A stretch of 64,000 bases of DNA from Ponticaulis koreensis DSM 19734. Lineage in GTDB: Bacteria > Pseudomonadota > Alphaproteobacteria > Caulobacterales > Hyphomonadaceae. Numbering within the stretch: the stretch's first letter is position 1; each line of letters opens with the position of its first letter. Shown piece after piece: positions 43,211 to 52,542 of the stretch. The position numbers and the translations under genes are program-made. The notes beneath the pieces are model-generated. The model was not told the origin of the DNA and searched no databases. It was given only the letters and a program-made list of their open reading frames with translations. The DNA lies in contig NZ_ATVJ01000001.1 of NCBI RefSeq assembly GCF_000420665.1, forward strand, positions 1,745,588-1,809,587, given 5' to 3'.

Positions 43211-43828
43211 ATGAAAACTATGTCCCGGACAATTACGGCAGGTATCGTGGCGGTCACGATGGCGGCGTGCAGCGCGAATATCGCGCCTCCCGACGTGCCA
43301 CCGACATATACGGGTGAGGCGCCAACCATACGAGACGGCCAGTATGCGGAATACGAAACGCGCCGCGTCTTTAACGCGCCTCTGGTCCCACTTCGTGAAT
43401 TCATCGAGAGTGAGCAGCGCATTGTCGGCGCGATGGAAGAGACCGATCAGATCCGCAAACCGATCGACGTCGTTGTGGTGCACGGAGAATGGCCGCAGGA
43501 GGGCTCTGTGCGTCGTCTTGAGTTTTCGGATGGCCATTTTGCGATGGAGCGTGTTCTGGAAAACGACTTTCCAACGCTGTTCCGCTATCAAGTCTGGAAT
43601 TATACGAGCGCAGCGGGCCAGAATCTGGATTATGCGCTGGGCCAGCAGGCATGGCGCGAACTGCCAGATGGTCGTAGCGAACTTGTGTGGACTTACAGGC
43701 TGAAACCTAATGCCTGGTACAAGCACCACTTTATCCAGCAGTTCGTATCAAACGATATGCGACCTCTCATGGACAATGCACTGGATACTGTCGTGGAACA
43801 GGCGCACGCGCATTTCGGAGGGGAGTAG
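43211..43828 (+). CDS. SRPBCC-like lipoprotein
   Basis: 205 residues from an ATG with GGAGAGG upstream. Signal peptide SRTITAGIVAVTMAAC with lipobox-like MAAC; mature part with a START/SRPBCC-type pattern (RRLEFSDGHFAMERVLENDF, FRYQVWNYTSAAGQNLDY, ELVWTYRLKPN, PLMDNALDTVVEQA), a fold that binds lipids or other hydrophobic ligands. It is a predicted envelope lipoprotein. It is controlled, by position, by the divergent MarR regulator, so its expression is probably induced by a small molecule. Family assignment is by pattern only. Confidence 0.75.
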   Translation: MKTMSRTITAGIVAVTMAACSANIAPPDVPPTYTGEAPTIRDGQYAEYETRRVFNAPLVPLREFIESEQRIVGAMEETDQIRKPIDVVVVHGEWPQEGSVRRLEFSDGHFAMERVLENDFPTLFRYQVWNYTSAAGQNLDYALGQQAWRELPDGRSELVWTYRLKPNAWYKHHFIQQFVSNDMRPLMDNALDTVVEQAHAHFGGE

Positions 43829-43839
43829 TTTTACTCCCC
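43820..43839. terminator. Hairpin spanning both stop codons of convergent genes
   Basis: Perfect stem GGGGAGTA/TACTCCCC with a GTTT loop. The plus-strand TAG (43826-43828) and the minus-strand TAA (43831-43833) both lie inside it, and the genes are only 2 bp apart. It probably ends transcription or protects both mRNA ends. Confidence 0.65.
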
Positions 43840-44394
43840 ACTCAATGCGGCTTCGTATTCTTCGCGGGAGAAGCGTGGCAGAGAGCACATCCATGCACCA
43901 AAGCGCCCGCCATTATTGTTCGCGAGAACGATAATGTCAGAATCGTCTGCATAGCTCACGCCGCAGGTCGGATTTCCCGGTCTGCCTGTGTGAAGATAGA
44001 TTTGGCTTGTTGGATCGCCCTTGAAAACATTGGAAATCGAAATGCGCGAAATCGCACCGCCACCTTGCGGATACGGCGGTTGGCGCGGCGGTGGATTTTC
44101 AGCGTAAAAGTCGTCGCTAAATTCATCAAGCCCACGTGTATCCTCGCCAGCTTCCACCGCTTCCACATATGCTTCCAGAGCGATCGTATAGACGCGTTCA
44201 TACTCAAACATGGCTTCGCTCCCATCATCAACAGGCAGCTGCCAGACGTCTTCTACATGACCGAATGCAACAAAATCGAATTCTTCAGCGTGTTGCGCGG
44301 CGTCAGCATAAGGAGGGCAAGTGCACGCCTCTGCCATGCTTGTGACCGATAGCGCAGCGGCGCTCGCTATAATGAGCTTCAGGTGTGTCGACAT
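43831..44394 (-). CDS. Secreted NTR/TIMP-like protein
   Basis: The ATG at 44394 follows a GGGGGG run; a longer frame to 44448 has no site. The 187-residue product has a signal peptide (LKLIIASAAALSVTSMAEA) and mature CTCPPY at the N-terminus. Then come FVAFGHVEDV, ISNVFKGDPTSQIYLHTG, TCGVSYADDSDIIVLA and a Cys in AWMCS. This is the NTR/TIMP-like pattern (N-terminal CxC, then alternating strands, then Cys-Gly) seen in many bacterial secreted proteins of unknown function. The C-x-C at the mature N-terminus is the defining trait. Confidence 0.7.
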   Translation of the reverse strand: MSTHLKLIIASAAALSVTSMAEACTCPPYADAAQHAEEFDFVAFGHVEDVWQLPVDDGSEAMFEYERVYTIALEAYVEAVEAGEDTRGLDEFSDDFYAENPPPRQPPYPQGGGAISRISISNVFKGDPTSQIYLHTGRPGNPTCGVSYADDSDIIVLANNNGGRFGAWMCSLPRFSREEYEAALSGE

Positions 44395-44487
44395 AAAAAT
44401 CCCCCCATTCGAGAGAATGAGGGGACTACGACAATCGTCAGATGTCAAACGCGGGCGACAGCGTCGCCGCTGCGCAATCTGTTCAGC

Positions 44488-44916
44488 TTATGCGATTTCG
44501 ACGAGTTCGAGCGCGAAAGTGAGGTCTTCGCCAGCCAGACGATGGTTTGCGTCCAGTGTAACTTCTGTTTCTGTGATCTCTTTCACAGTTACGACCATGA
44601 CCTGACCGTCCGGGCCTGAAGCCTGAAGCTGCAGGCCGACTTCCAGAGGAATGTCTGCCGGAATGTTGTCGCGCGGAATAACCTGAACGGCGCGAGGGTC
44701 TGGTTGGCCATAAGCCTGATCAGCAGGAATTGTGACAGTTTTCTTCTCGCCAACCGCCATGCCTGTGACAGCTGTGTCAAAGCCTGGAATGACCTGACCG
44801 GATCCGACTGTGAACTCAAGTGGGTCACGTCCGGCGCTGGAGTCAAAGGTGGAGCCGTCATTCAGTGTACCTGTGTAGTGAATGCGGACTTTATCGCCGG
44901 CTTTTGCTTCGGACAT
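44488..44916 (-). CDS. FKBP-type peptidyl-prolyl isomerase, SlyD-like
   Basis: The ATG at 44916 is chosen because the protein then begins at the conserved AKAGDKVRIHYTGTLNDGS; the longer frame to 45024 adds a non-conserved basic tail. 142 residues: FKBP core split by an insert-in-flap domain (AYGQPDPRAVQVIPRDNIPA... GPDGQVMVVTVKEITETEVTLDANH), ending LTFALELVEI. This is the SlyD layout without the His/Cys-rich nickel tail. A cytoplasmic folding catalyst and chaperone. Confidence 0.92.
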   Translation of the reverse strand: MSEAKAGDKVRIHYTGTLNDGSTFDSSAGRDPLEFTVGSGQVIPGFDTAVTGMAVGEKKTVTIPADQAYGQPDPRAVQVIPRDNIPADIPLEVGLQLQASGPDGQVMVVTVKEITETEVTLDANHRLAGEDLTFALELVEIA

Positions 44917-45276
44917 AGGAATTCCAATTCTGTTCGGAGGTGGATTTGCAAGGCTGCGTATCTGGCGCAGGTGCTTAAGCTTATGCCAGAACCTAGTCAT
45001 CACGAGCGGCGCTGTAAACGTCACAAAGTCGATAAATTCAAGGTGGCTGCTGACGTGTCTTTCTGAGCCGGATCGTTCCGCTCTCTGTGTAATGCGGCCG
45101 GCATACCGAATTGATGCACTTTGGGTTGATTATGTTTGCGCTTCTTTTTTGGGTTGCTGAGGTGCTCTATTTTGTCGAAATTCGGTGAAATTTTCTGCTT
45201 AGCGAGGGCCATACCTTAACCATGTTCATGCAGATTCAGGCCAAAAAACCATAACGGTTGGATTGAGGAAACGGAC
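44917..45276. other. Gap between FKBP and chemoreceptor genes
   Basis: About 360 bases upstream of two divergent genes. A minus-strand frame continues from the FKBP gene to 45024 but is not coding-like. No clear promoter, repeat or RNA gene is seen. Confidence 0.45.
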
Positions 45277-46575
45277 ATGGACTTCAAACCTGAAGATCGG
45301 ATCATTCGATTTAGCACCGGCGACAGTGAGATGGGGCAGCATATCCGCGAGATGTTGGAACCGCATCTGGAGGATATGATTAATTTCACATATCAGAATG
45401 GCACTAAACCGGTTGATGTCCTTCCGCCAGAACTCATGGCGGCTGAAAAATTCAAGTTTGGTAAGATTGTACCGGGTGATTTTGATGCCCAGTATCTCGG
45501 GGCGCAGGAGAAAATTTCTGAGCGCCTCGCACAGTCGATCGACTTCTTTGATTACATGTTTGGCTATCACGCCTATGCGACGTCACTGGTCACTACGCTG
45601 ATCAATAATATGCCCAAGAAGTTCGAAAGTCAGAGAGATGCTTATGTGAAGCTGGTACTTCGTTCGGTGTTCACGGATGCTGCAGTGACGCTATGGCACT
45701 TCTTCCGCGTAGCTCAGAATGATGCGGCTAAACAGAGAGAGGAGCTTGCGCAGGCATTCGACGCAGAGGTTCGCAGCTCGTTTGAGTCTATGCGTGAGAC
45801 CATTGACTCGGTGGCGCAAATGGCAAAGTCGCTTGGCGATGAAACGCGGCGTGTGCGCGAAAGCGTGAGCGGTTCAAACACAGCGCCGGATCAGGTTCAG
45901 GCCAATGTTCAGTCCGTTGCAGCAGCATCCGAAGAGCTTTCAGCGACTATTCGTGACATTTCTGGAAGCATGGAAACCAATTCCAGTCATATTGACCGCA
46001 TCGCGCGCAACGTCGAAGACGTTGTCGGGACTAATACCCGTCTCATGGAAGTTACCGGTCAGATCTCCAGTGTAACAGGCCTGATCAATGGCATCGCCAA
46101 TCAGACTAATCTGCTCGCGTTGAATGCGACCATTGAAGCCGCGCGAGCGGGTGAGGCAGGCAAGGGCTTTGCTATCGTCGCGCAGGAAGTGAAGAAACTT
46201 GCACAGGATACCTCGCAGGCAACCGAGCGGATTGCAGATAATATTGCCCAGCTCGAGCAAACTGTTGCGGTTATTACTGAGGCGTTGGGTGACGTTAATT
46301 CGAGTGTGAATGAAGTTACTGAAGGTGCGGCTCACATCGCTGAAGCAGTTCGCCAACAGGAGCAAAGTTCATCTGAAATTGCAGGTAATGCTGAAAACTC
46401 CAGCGTAGCGGTACGGCTTATGGCTGAGAATGCGGGTATGACGTCGCAGGTCGCAGCAAAGAGCGAGCGCCTTGCTGTTGATACGGTGGATGCTGTTCGG
46501 ATGACAAATGAACACGTTGCTCGAATTGATGAGGCGATGACGCGCTTCATGTCGGCACTTCGTCAAGCTAGTTAA
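45277..46575 (+). CDS. Cytoplasmic chemoreceptor with globin-like sensor domain
   Basis: 432 residues, no membrane helix. N-terminal 1-160 is all-helical and resembles the protoglobin/HemAT fold (EPHLEDMINFTYQNG, FDAQYLGAQEKISERLAQSIDFFDYMFGYHAYATSLV). The usual F-helix His that binds haem is not seen between residues 71 and 97; the first His there is H98. The C-terminal signalling domain has the receptor hairpin tip GIANQTNLLALNATIEAARAGEAGKGFA. No CheR/CheB pentapeptide is present at the end. It is likely a soluble receptor feeding the che cluster 7 kb away. Confidence 0.83.
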   Translation: MDFKPEDRIIRFSTGDSEMGQHIREMLEPHLEDMINFTYQNGTKPVDVLPPELMAAEKFKFGKIVPGDFDAQYLGAQEKISERLAQSIDFFDYMFGYHAYATSLVTTLINNMPKKFESQRDAYVKLVLRSVFTDAAVTLWHFFRVAQNDAAKQREELAQAFDAEVRSSFESMRETIDSVAQMAKSLGDETRRVRESVSGSNTAPDQVQANVQSVAAASEELSATIRDISGSMETNSSHIDRIARNVEDVVGTNTRLMEVTGQISSVTGLINGIANQTNLLALNATIEAARAGEAGKGFAIVAQEVKKLAQDTSQATERIADNIAQLEQTVAVITEALGDVNSSVNEVTEGAAHIAEAVRQQEQSSSEIAGNAENSSVAVRLMAENAGMTSQVAAKSERLAVDTVDAVRMTNEHVARIDEAMTRFMSALRQAS

Positions 46576-46619
46576 GCACGAAAGTGCAATTTTAACGGAC
46601 CTGAGACTGAAAAAAGAAA

Positions 46620-46650
46620 AAACCCGTCACTGAAAAGTGGCGGGTTCTTT
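46620..46650. terminator. Bidirectional terminator between receptor and M23 genes
   Basis: Stem AACCCGTCACT/AGTGGCGGGTT (46621-46631 and 46636-46646) with a GAAA loop and one wobble pair. A-run before and T-rich sequence after give a terminator in both directions. Confidence 0.82.
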
Positions 46651-46671
46651 GTATTCGGAGGGTGTCGGTGT

Positions 46672-48135
46672 CTATTCGAACGTAGACTCTTCACCTTCTT
46701 CCAGCTGAGAAGAGCTGGCGAATAGAGTTTCTGTCTCGTTTACACCGCGAATACGGTCGATCTCGGCTCGTGCTTCGTTGAACTCTTCAAGAAGAGGACC
46801 TTCAAGCTGGCGACCTGTTGGCAGGTCGAGAGACATTGCGTTGATATGGTTGCCATTCTCCAGCACCTCATAGTGGAGGTGAGGGCCGGTGGAGGCGCCT
46901 GTAGAGCCGACATAACCGATAATGTCACCTTGCTGCACGCGGACGCCGGAGCGGATGCCCGGGCCGTAGCCGTTCAGGTGAGCATAAGCCGTCTGGTAGC
47001 CGTTTGCGTGACGAATACGAACATAGTTTCCGTATGTGCCAAAGCGGGACGCGCGCTCAATAGTGCCGTTACCCGCCGCCATGACCGGTGTGCCGGTTGG
47101 TGCAGCGAAGTCGGTACCCTTATGCAGGCGGGTGTAGCCGGAGATCGGGTGTGTTCGGTAGCCGAAGTTGGATGAAAGACGCGCGCCGTTGATTGGCGTT
47201 TTCATCAGGAACTTACGGGCTGCTTCGCCTTCAGCGTCGAAATAGTCGGTGATGCCATCATCAGATGGTGTGAAGCGGTAGAATTCGCGATCGGTTGCGT
47301 AACCGTCCAGCGCTGCAAACAGAATGTCGCCGCTGCGGATATAGTTGCCGCGCTCGTCGACATACTCTTCGAATACGATCTCGAATTCGTCGCCAACACG
47401 CATTTCACGTTGAAAGTCGACGTCATAAGCGTAGATCTGAGCAAAATCGAAAACCTGCGCATCGTGTGCGCCAGCGTCGAGTGCTGCTTCGTAAAGGCTT
47501 GTCTGAACTGTGCCAGATACGCGGCGTGTCACCGGCATAAGGCGTGTGTGCAGTTCGTGAGCGGTAAAGCCGCCATCAGATGTGCGCGACACAACGAGGC
47601 TTGCTTCAGAAGCGTGCTTGAGTGTGAGGCCGATCAGGCGAACAGCGTCAGGGTCTTCTTCAGTTGGTGAAGCTTCAACGTGGGCTGTGACTTCAAGCCC
47701 GGGACGGACGCGGCGCGGGTCGATAAACTCTTCATCATAAAGAGAGTAGAGCGCGGAGTTGGCTTCAGAGCGGCTCACGCCAAGGCGGTCCATCAGGTCC
47801 GTAAGTGTGTCACGTGGCTGAAGTTCGTCTGTACGTTCGTAAATCTGTGGGAGTGGTTCCAGTTCCTGGAAAGACGTAAGAATGAGCTGAGGCTCTTCTG
47901 GGGCTTCTGAAATTTGTGGCGCTTCGAGGGAGGCAAGATAAACATCAGCCTCTGTTGAAGGGGATGAAGTAAGAGCTGACCAGCTCATTACACCAATGCC
48001 GCCAATTGCAATCGCTAATACGCCGATTGAGAGTTTAAGCCGACCAGAACCTGATGTTTTGGTAGTTTCCGACTTTGGATCAAATACTCCGACCACGTGG
48101 ACACTCCGCTTTTTGTGTAAAGAAAACACACTCAC
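46672..48135 (-). CDS. M23 family metallopeptidase
   Basis: 487 residues from a GTG (an in-frame GTG lies two codons on). A short cytoplasmic N-terminus and one membrane anchor (about 35-55) precede a MepM/Csd3-like middle with an opacity/LysM-like region (ELQPRDTLTDLMDRLGVS). The LytM/M23 domain follows: NFGYRTHPISGYTRLHKGTDFAAPTG, YAHLNGY and STGPHLHYEV, with zinc ligands His/Asp/His. It likely cuts peptidoglycan cross-links in the periplasm for growth or division. All catalytic residues are present. Confidence 0.92.
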   Translation of the reverse strand: MSVFSLHKKRSVHVVGVFDPKSETTKTSGSGRLKLSIGVLAIAIGGIGVMSWSALTSSPSTEADVYLASLEAPQISEAPEEPQLILTSFQELEPLPQIYERTDELQPRDTLTDLMDRLGVSRSEANSALYSLYDEEFIDPRRVRPGLEVTAHVEASPTEEDPDAVRLIGLTLKHASEASLVVSRTSDGGFTAHELHTRLMPVTRRVSGTVQTSLYEAALDAGAHDAQVFDFAQIYAYDVDFQREMRVGDEFEIVFEEYVDERGNYIRSGDILFAALDGYATDREFYRFTPSDDGITDYFDAEGEAARKFLMKTPINGARLSSNFGYRTHPISGYTRLHKGTDFAAPTGTPVMAAGNGTIERASRFGTYGNYVRIRHANGYQTAYAHLNGYGPGIRSGVRVQQGDIIGYVGSTGASTGPHLHYEVLENGNHINAMSLDLPTGRQLEGPLLEEFNEARAEIDRIRGVNETETLFASSSQLEEGEESTFE

Positions 48136-48231
48136 TCGTAAAAATTCACAAGAAACGTTAACAATGAGCCAATTTATTCACGAATTATGCCAATATACAT
48201 GGCTCATAGTTAAACACTTCAGCGGCTGGGT

Positions 48232-51200
48232 ATGACTTCTGATAACACAATACCTAAACGACGTTTGAAACGTCGTTACTGGCTTTTATTGGCCGTTGGC
48301 GTTGGACTGGTCGTCATCCCTGCTTCTTTTTGGCTTTTCCGCATTCCGATTGCAGAAATAGCTGTTCGTCAAGTGTGTAACGATAGAGGAATTAACTGTT
48401 CGGTTCAAATAGACCAATTAAACTTCAGTTCTGTTAGTTTTTATGAACTCGAATTAACCAAAGACGGCGTAGAACCGGTCACTGCAGAGCGACTCGCTTT
48501 GACGATGGACTGGAATGGCTGGTTCAGCCCTGCGGTCACATCGGTCAGTGTTTTTGAGCCACACCTGACCGTCGACACACGCGGTGGCGAGGTAAAAGTT
48601 GCCATGCTTGAGGCACTTCAGTCCGGCGAGAGCTCCGGTTCGTCTGGCATGGAGTTACCACCTTTTGCCATTGAAGACGGTCGGCTCACTGTTTTGACTG
48701 ATGCCGGGCCTGTGACAGGCACAGTCTCATCTTCTGGCGCTCTGCAGCGGGAAATTACGTCTAATATAACGTTAGAACCTGCTCAGCTTGCTATGGATGG
48801 TCACCAGCTGGATCTGAGAAGCGCGCACGCAGACCTTATTATTGCTGAAGGGCGTATCTCGGGTCAGGTCGAAATCGATCTACGTACAGCAGAGCTTGAA
48901 ACCGTATCCTTTGCTGACGTGGTGCTTGAAGCGAACATAACGCCGGCGAACGACCATGAGTATGAAGCGAACTGGCAAATGCGCGCTGAACATCTGTCGC
49001 GCCCGGGTCAGAGCGGGCGAGGCATTCAATCTGACGGGCTTGTTCGGCTCACCTTCACAGGCGGGGAGGTCTCTACAGAAAACCTGTTGCTGGACGCAGT
49101 TGATGCAACGCTGTCCCTGTCGAGTTTCAACGCGGGCAGTCTGAACGGCGGGCAGGTCGCAGCCCAGTTGCGTCTTGATGCTGAAGGCGAGCGCCTTGTC
49201 GGTGAGATCGCAGGCACATCCCGGCTTGAGCTTGTGAATGTCATGCGTGCAGAGCGGTCCGTTCTGACCGGCAATCTCTCATTGGACAGGACTGCGCTGT
49301 TCAACGGTGCAGGGTCTTTGGAAGGCGTCGTGAGTGTGACCGATGCCGCGCTCGAGCCCGCATTCCGGCAGACACTGTTCAGCAGCTTTACCTTGCCACA
49401 GCCATTTACCGCCCATGCGCAGAAGGTTCAGGGCAGCCTTCTGAATCTCGCCAGCGGCTTTTCTACCGGCCTGGAATTTGAAGCCGGCTTTACCTTCATG
49501 CCGTTCACCTATGAGCTGAATGCTCTGCGTCCCGGCAATATTCAGGGCGATGCGCGGAGTGAAATTCTGCGCATTGGAACAACTGGCACCGACCCTTGGC
49601 TGCATATAGACGATGACCAATTCGTGGTGCAGGGCGATTTGCAGTTCTCGGCGCCGCGCTCCGGTGTCAACCTCTCGGCAAACCGGCTCGGGTTGATGCT
49701 GGACAGGACAGACAATGCGTTGCAGCTCTCTACGCGTCGCCTGCATCTTGATGAGATTGAGGCCGAAGGTCGTGAGATCATGATCGATTTTTCGCGAACG
49801 GACTTTCAGTCGAGTGAAAGTCAACGCAGCCTTTCTGCAGACGGTCACATTCATTTCACGGGCGATGCATTCGGTTTCGACTTTGAAGATGCTGAAGTTC
49901 GTGCGCGAGTTCAGGGTTTTGATGCCGGCAATGGCTGGAACTTCCGGTCCGAACGTGACAATTGCCTGGGTCTGGACTTTGAAACGGCAGCCCTTCCGAC
50001 CGTCGCTTTTGGCCCGGCTGCGCTGGAGCTGTGTGCGCCGAACGATCTGCTATTTGTTCAACAGGGCAGCGCTTTTTCCGGCGGCTTTCTGACCGAAGCG
50101 ATAGACATTCCGTTCTATACCGGTTTTGCGGCGGGCAGCATTTCGCTTCAGAATCCTCAGATTATCTGGCGGTATGACAGCGTGCTCGATCTGGAACTCG
50201 CAGGGGATAACCTCATGATCCCAATGCGGCTCGCGATTGAAGAAGCCGGACGGGCCGCACATTTCCGTTCCGAATTTGCGTCGACAGCGCTCGCTACGGA
50301 TGAGCGTGGGTTGAATGTCCGTTTTGATCTGACGGACAATGATGCATCTCTGGAAGACCTGCCAGTGGATATTGAAGTCGCCGAAATACAGGGCAGCGGA
50401 CACGCTGGCGCTGGCGGGCTTAATATCGACTACACCATCCTGGGTGCACTCTTTACCGATAGTATGAACGAGCCGGTCAACGCGTATTATCAGCCGCTGG
50501 TGCTCAACGGGTCGGGTGAGTTGTCTGCAGAAGGAATCTCATTGGACGGGCGCCTCAGGCTTTCCGATCAAACGGCCTTTATTGGCGATGTGAGTGCTAT
50601 TCACTGGTTTTCATCTAACCGTGGGTCTGCGGTGCTCGAAAATGGGGCACTGACCTTTGAGGCTGGCGGGCTCCAATTGCATGATTTATCGGAACGGTTG
50701 CGCGGTCTGGCGGTGAACGCTGAGGGTGCTCTTCTGCCCTTAGCGCAGTTCAGTTGGCAGGACGGTGTCATTGAGTCTACGGGGCAGATCGAGGTTGACG
50801 GGTTGTCCTTTGATACCTTCCGGCTCGGCCGATTGAACGGTCTGTCCGGCACATTGAACTTTACTGATCTGATGGGCTTTCGAACGGCTGAGGCGCAGCG
50901 TCTCACGCTGGACGAATTTCGCTTCACACCAACGCTTATTCTGAATAATGGCGTGGCCGATGTCTCACTGCTCGGTCCGGACGGATTTTCTATAGAGCAC
51001 GCTGAATGGCCATTTGTCGGTGGCCGTATATTGATCGAGCCAACAATCTGGAATTTCGACGAGCCGAGCCAGATGGTCATCATCGAGGCGGACAAGTGGG
51101 ATTTACATTCCTTGCTGGGCCTGTTTTCGCTCAATGATCTGGATATTGCAGGGCGCGCGTCAGGCAGGTTCCCAATCGAGATTGTCGGGGCGAATGCTTA

Positions 51201-51567
51201 TCTGCGCGACGCCTTTTTGCGTTCAATCGAGGACGGCACTTTGAGCTACCGGGGGGATGTGGGCGAGTCTGCTTCGACGGCGAACGAATATGCGGGCATG
51301 GCATTTGATGCGCTGCGCAACTTCGAATACGAAGTTCTCGGCGTCAGCGCGAATGGCAACCTTGTGGGTAACATCGTTCTGGGGCTTCAAATGCAGGGGC
51401 ATAATCCGGACGTATTGGATGGCCAGTTATTCAAGCTCAATATTTCGATCGATTCAGAGCTCGCAGAACTTGTTCATGCTGGGTCAATGTCCGCTTCAGT
51501 ACAATCCACTCAAGACATGATCACTGATCTGATCAGAGAGGAACGGGAATCGCAACAGAATGATTGA
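48232..51567 (+). CDS. ydbH: YdbH-type intermembrane phospholipid transport protein
   Basis: 1111 residues. One N-terminal membrane helix (about 18-36) and a long beta-rich periplasmic body with the YdbH/AsmA-like ends (GLNIDYTILGALFTDSMNEP; RIEIEP-like; NLVGNIVLGLQMQGHNPDVLDG). The gene is followed by ynbE-like and ydbL-like genes, the diagnostic trio. In E. coli YdbH with TamB and YhdP bridges the inner and outer membranes for phospholipid movement. Its 3' end overlaps the frame of the next gene, but the chosen start of ynbE is 49 bp later. Confidence 0.88.
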   Translation: MTSDNTIPKRRLKRRYWLLLAVGVGLVVIPASFWLFRIPIAEIAVRQVCNDRGINCSVQIDQLNFSSVSFYELELTKDGVEPVTAERLALTMDWNGWFSPAVTSVSVFEPHLTVDTRGGEVKVAMLEALQSGESSGSSGMELPPFAIEDGRLTVLTDAGPVTGTVSSSGALQREITSNITLEPAQLAMDGHQLDLRSAHADLIIAEGRISGQVEIDLRTAELETVSFADVVLEANITPANDHEYEANWQMRAEHLSRPGQSGRGIQSDGLVRLTFTGGEVSTENLLLDAVDATLSLSSFNAGSLNGGQVAAQLRLDAEGERLVGEIAGTSRLELVNVMRAERSVLTGNLSLDRTALFNGAGSLEGVVSVTDAALEPAFRQTLFSSFTLPQPFTAHAQKVQGSLLNLASGFSTGLEFEAGFTFMPFTYELNALRPGNIQGDARSEILRIGTTGTDPWLHIDDDQFVVQGDLQFSAPRSGVNLSANRLGLMLDRTDNALQLSTRRLHLDEIEAEGREIMIDFSRTDFQSSESQRSLSADGHIHFTGDAFGFDFEDAEVRARVQGFDAGNGWNFRSERDNCLGLDFETAALPTVAFGPAALELCAPNDLLFVQQGSAFSGGFLTEAIDIPFYTGFAAGSISLQNPQIIWRYDSVLDLELAGDNLMIPMRLAIEEAGRAAHFRSEFASTALATDERGLNVRFDLTDNDASLEDLPVDIEVAEIQGSGHAGAGGLNIDYTILGALFTDSMNEPVNAYYQPLVLNGSGELSAEGISLDGRLRLSDQTAFIGDVSAIHWFSSNRGSAVLENGALTFEAGGLQLHDLSERLRGLAVNAEGALLPLAQFSWQDGVIESTGQIEVDGLSFDTFRLGRLNGLSGTLNFTDLMGFRTAEAQRLTLDEFRFTPTLILNNGVADVSLLGPDGFSIEHAEWPFVGGRILIEPTIWNFDEPSQMVIIEADKWDLHSLLGLFSLNDLDIAGRASGRFPIEIVGANAYLRDAFLRSIEDGTLSYRGDVGESASTANEYAGMAFDALRNFEYEVLGVSANGNLVGNIVLGLQMQGHNPDVLDGQLFKLNISIDSELAELVHAGSMSASVQSTQDMITDLIREERESQQND

Positions 51568-51616
51568 CCAGTCGCAACGGACGCGTGAAGGTCGTCATCT
51601 GACAGGAGACTTAGGT

Positions 51617-51796
51617 GTGAGACTTTTAATCACAATTGTACCTTTGCTGGCATGCGCATGCACGCCAACAGTTCGAGTAGCTGCGCCGACCGAGCCGATA
51701 ACGATCAACCTCAATGTTCGTATCGACCAGGAAGTCCGGGTTCGTCTGGACCGGGAGGTTGAAGAACTGATCGCTGATAATCCGGATCTGTTCTGA
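51617..51796 (+). CDS. ynbE: YnbE family lipoprotein
   Basis: GTG at 51617 with AGGAG upstream is preferred over ATG 51560, which overlaps ydbH and lacks a signal peptide at its start. The 59-residue product has a hydrophobic N-terminus, Cys of LLACAC, then TPTVRVAAPTEPITINLNVRID and VEELIADNPDLF, the YnbE signature. It is an outer-membrane lipoprotein that pairs with the C-terminus of YdbH. Confidence 0.88.
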   Translation: MRLLITIVPLLACACTPTVRVAAPTEPITINLNVRIDQEVRVRLDREVEELIADNPDLF

Positions 51797-51811
51797 CGGG
51801 AGTATGGTAAA

Positions 51812-52156
51812 ATGAAATGGTTCAAAACTGCACTGACCGCCATGATTGCGGGCCTCGCACTGCTCGTCAGCCCTGCACAGGCACTTGATCCGCTCCTAGA
51901 GCGCGCAATGGATCAGGGCGTGGTGGGCGAACGCATTGATGGCTATATTGGCATTATCGGTGGCGCAGACGCTGCGGTGATGCGCAAGGTGGATGAAGTG
52001 AATGCTGGCCGCCGGGCTGCTTACGCCAATATGGCGGCACGCGAAGGCGTCAATATTTCAGATGTTGCACGCATTACGGGTGAGCGCCTCGTCGCGGCAC
52101 AGCCATCGGGACATTATGTCTACGATGATACTGGCCGATGGGTGGTAAAACCCTGA
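51812..52156 (+). CDS. ydbL: YdbL family (DUF1318) periplasmic protein
   Basis: 114 residues. Signal peptide (ALTAMIAGLALLVSPAQA), then VVGERIDGYIGIIG, VDEVNAGRRAAYANMAAREG and GERLVAAQPSGHYVYDDTGRW, the YdbL pattern. It lies 15 bp after ynbE. In E. coli YdbL acts with YdbH and YnbE, perhaps as a chaperone for their assembly. Confidence 0.9.
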   Translation: MKWFKTALTAMIAGLALLVSPAQALDPLLERAMDQGVVGERIDGYIGIIGGADAAVMRKVDEVNAGRRAAYANMAAREGVNISDVARITGERLVAAQPSGHYVYDDTGRWVVKP

Positions 52157-52159
52157 TCC

Positions 52160-52423
52160 ATGATCAAAAAAGTACTTATTGTTTCCGGCCTCGGGTTTGC
52201 AGTTTTCCTGCTCGGGGTCGGATTTATTGTCTTCTCCAATATTGATGGCCCGACATACATATCGGGGCATGGATGGTTCGCGTTTATAACAGCATCCTTC
52301 CTTTGCCTGCTGCTGTCAGCCGGGCTTTATGCGCTCGCTTTTTTCAGCGCGCGGTCCGGTCGGGACGAAATTACTGACCTGTCTGAAAAATCCTCTACCC
52401 ATAATGATCCCCGAATCAGGTAG
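52160..52423 (+). CDS. Small two-helix membrane protein
   Basis: 87 residues starting 3 bp after the ydbL stop, so it belongs to the ydbH-ynbE-ydbL operon. Two membrane helices (about 5-26 and 39-62) and a polar tail. The family is not recognised. It may be an accessory of the phospholipid-transport set; that is inferred from position only. Confidence 0.7.
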   Translation: MIKKVLIVSGLGFAVFLLGVGFIVFSNIDGPTYISGHGWFAFITASFLCLLLSAGLYALAFFSARSGRDEITDLSEKSSTHNDPRIR

Positions 52424-52440
52424 CTTGTTTATCTGATTGG

Positions 52441-52467
52441 GGAGACCGGGCGTTTTCGGTCTCCTTT
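52441..52467 (+). terminator. Terminator after the ydbH operon
   Basis: Stem GGAGACCG/CGGTCTCC (52441-52448 and 52457-52464) with an 8-base loop and TTT, 17 bp after the last stop. Confidence 0.85.
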
Positions 52468-52542
52468 AAGTATCTGACAGGATTATGCGGCCCTTACTGA
52501 GCGAGGCTGTGTGACCCGTCGGACAATAAGGACGATTGTCTC

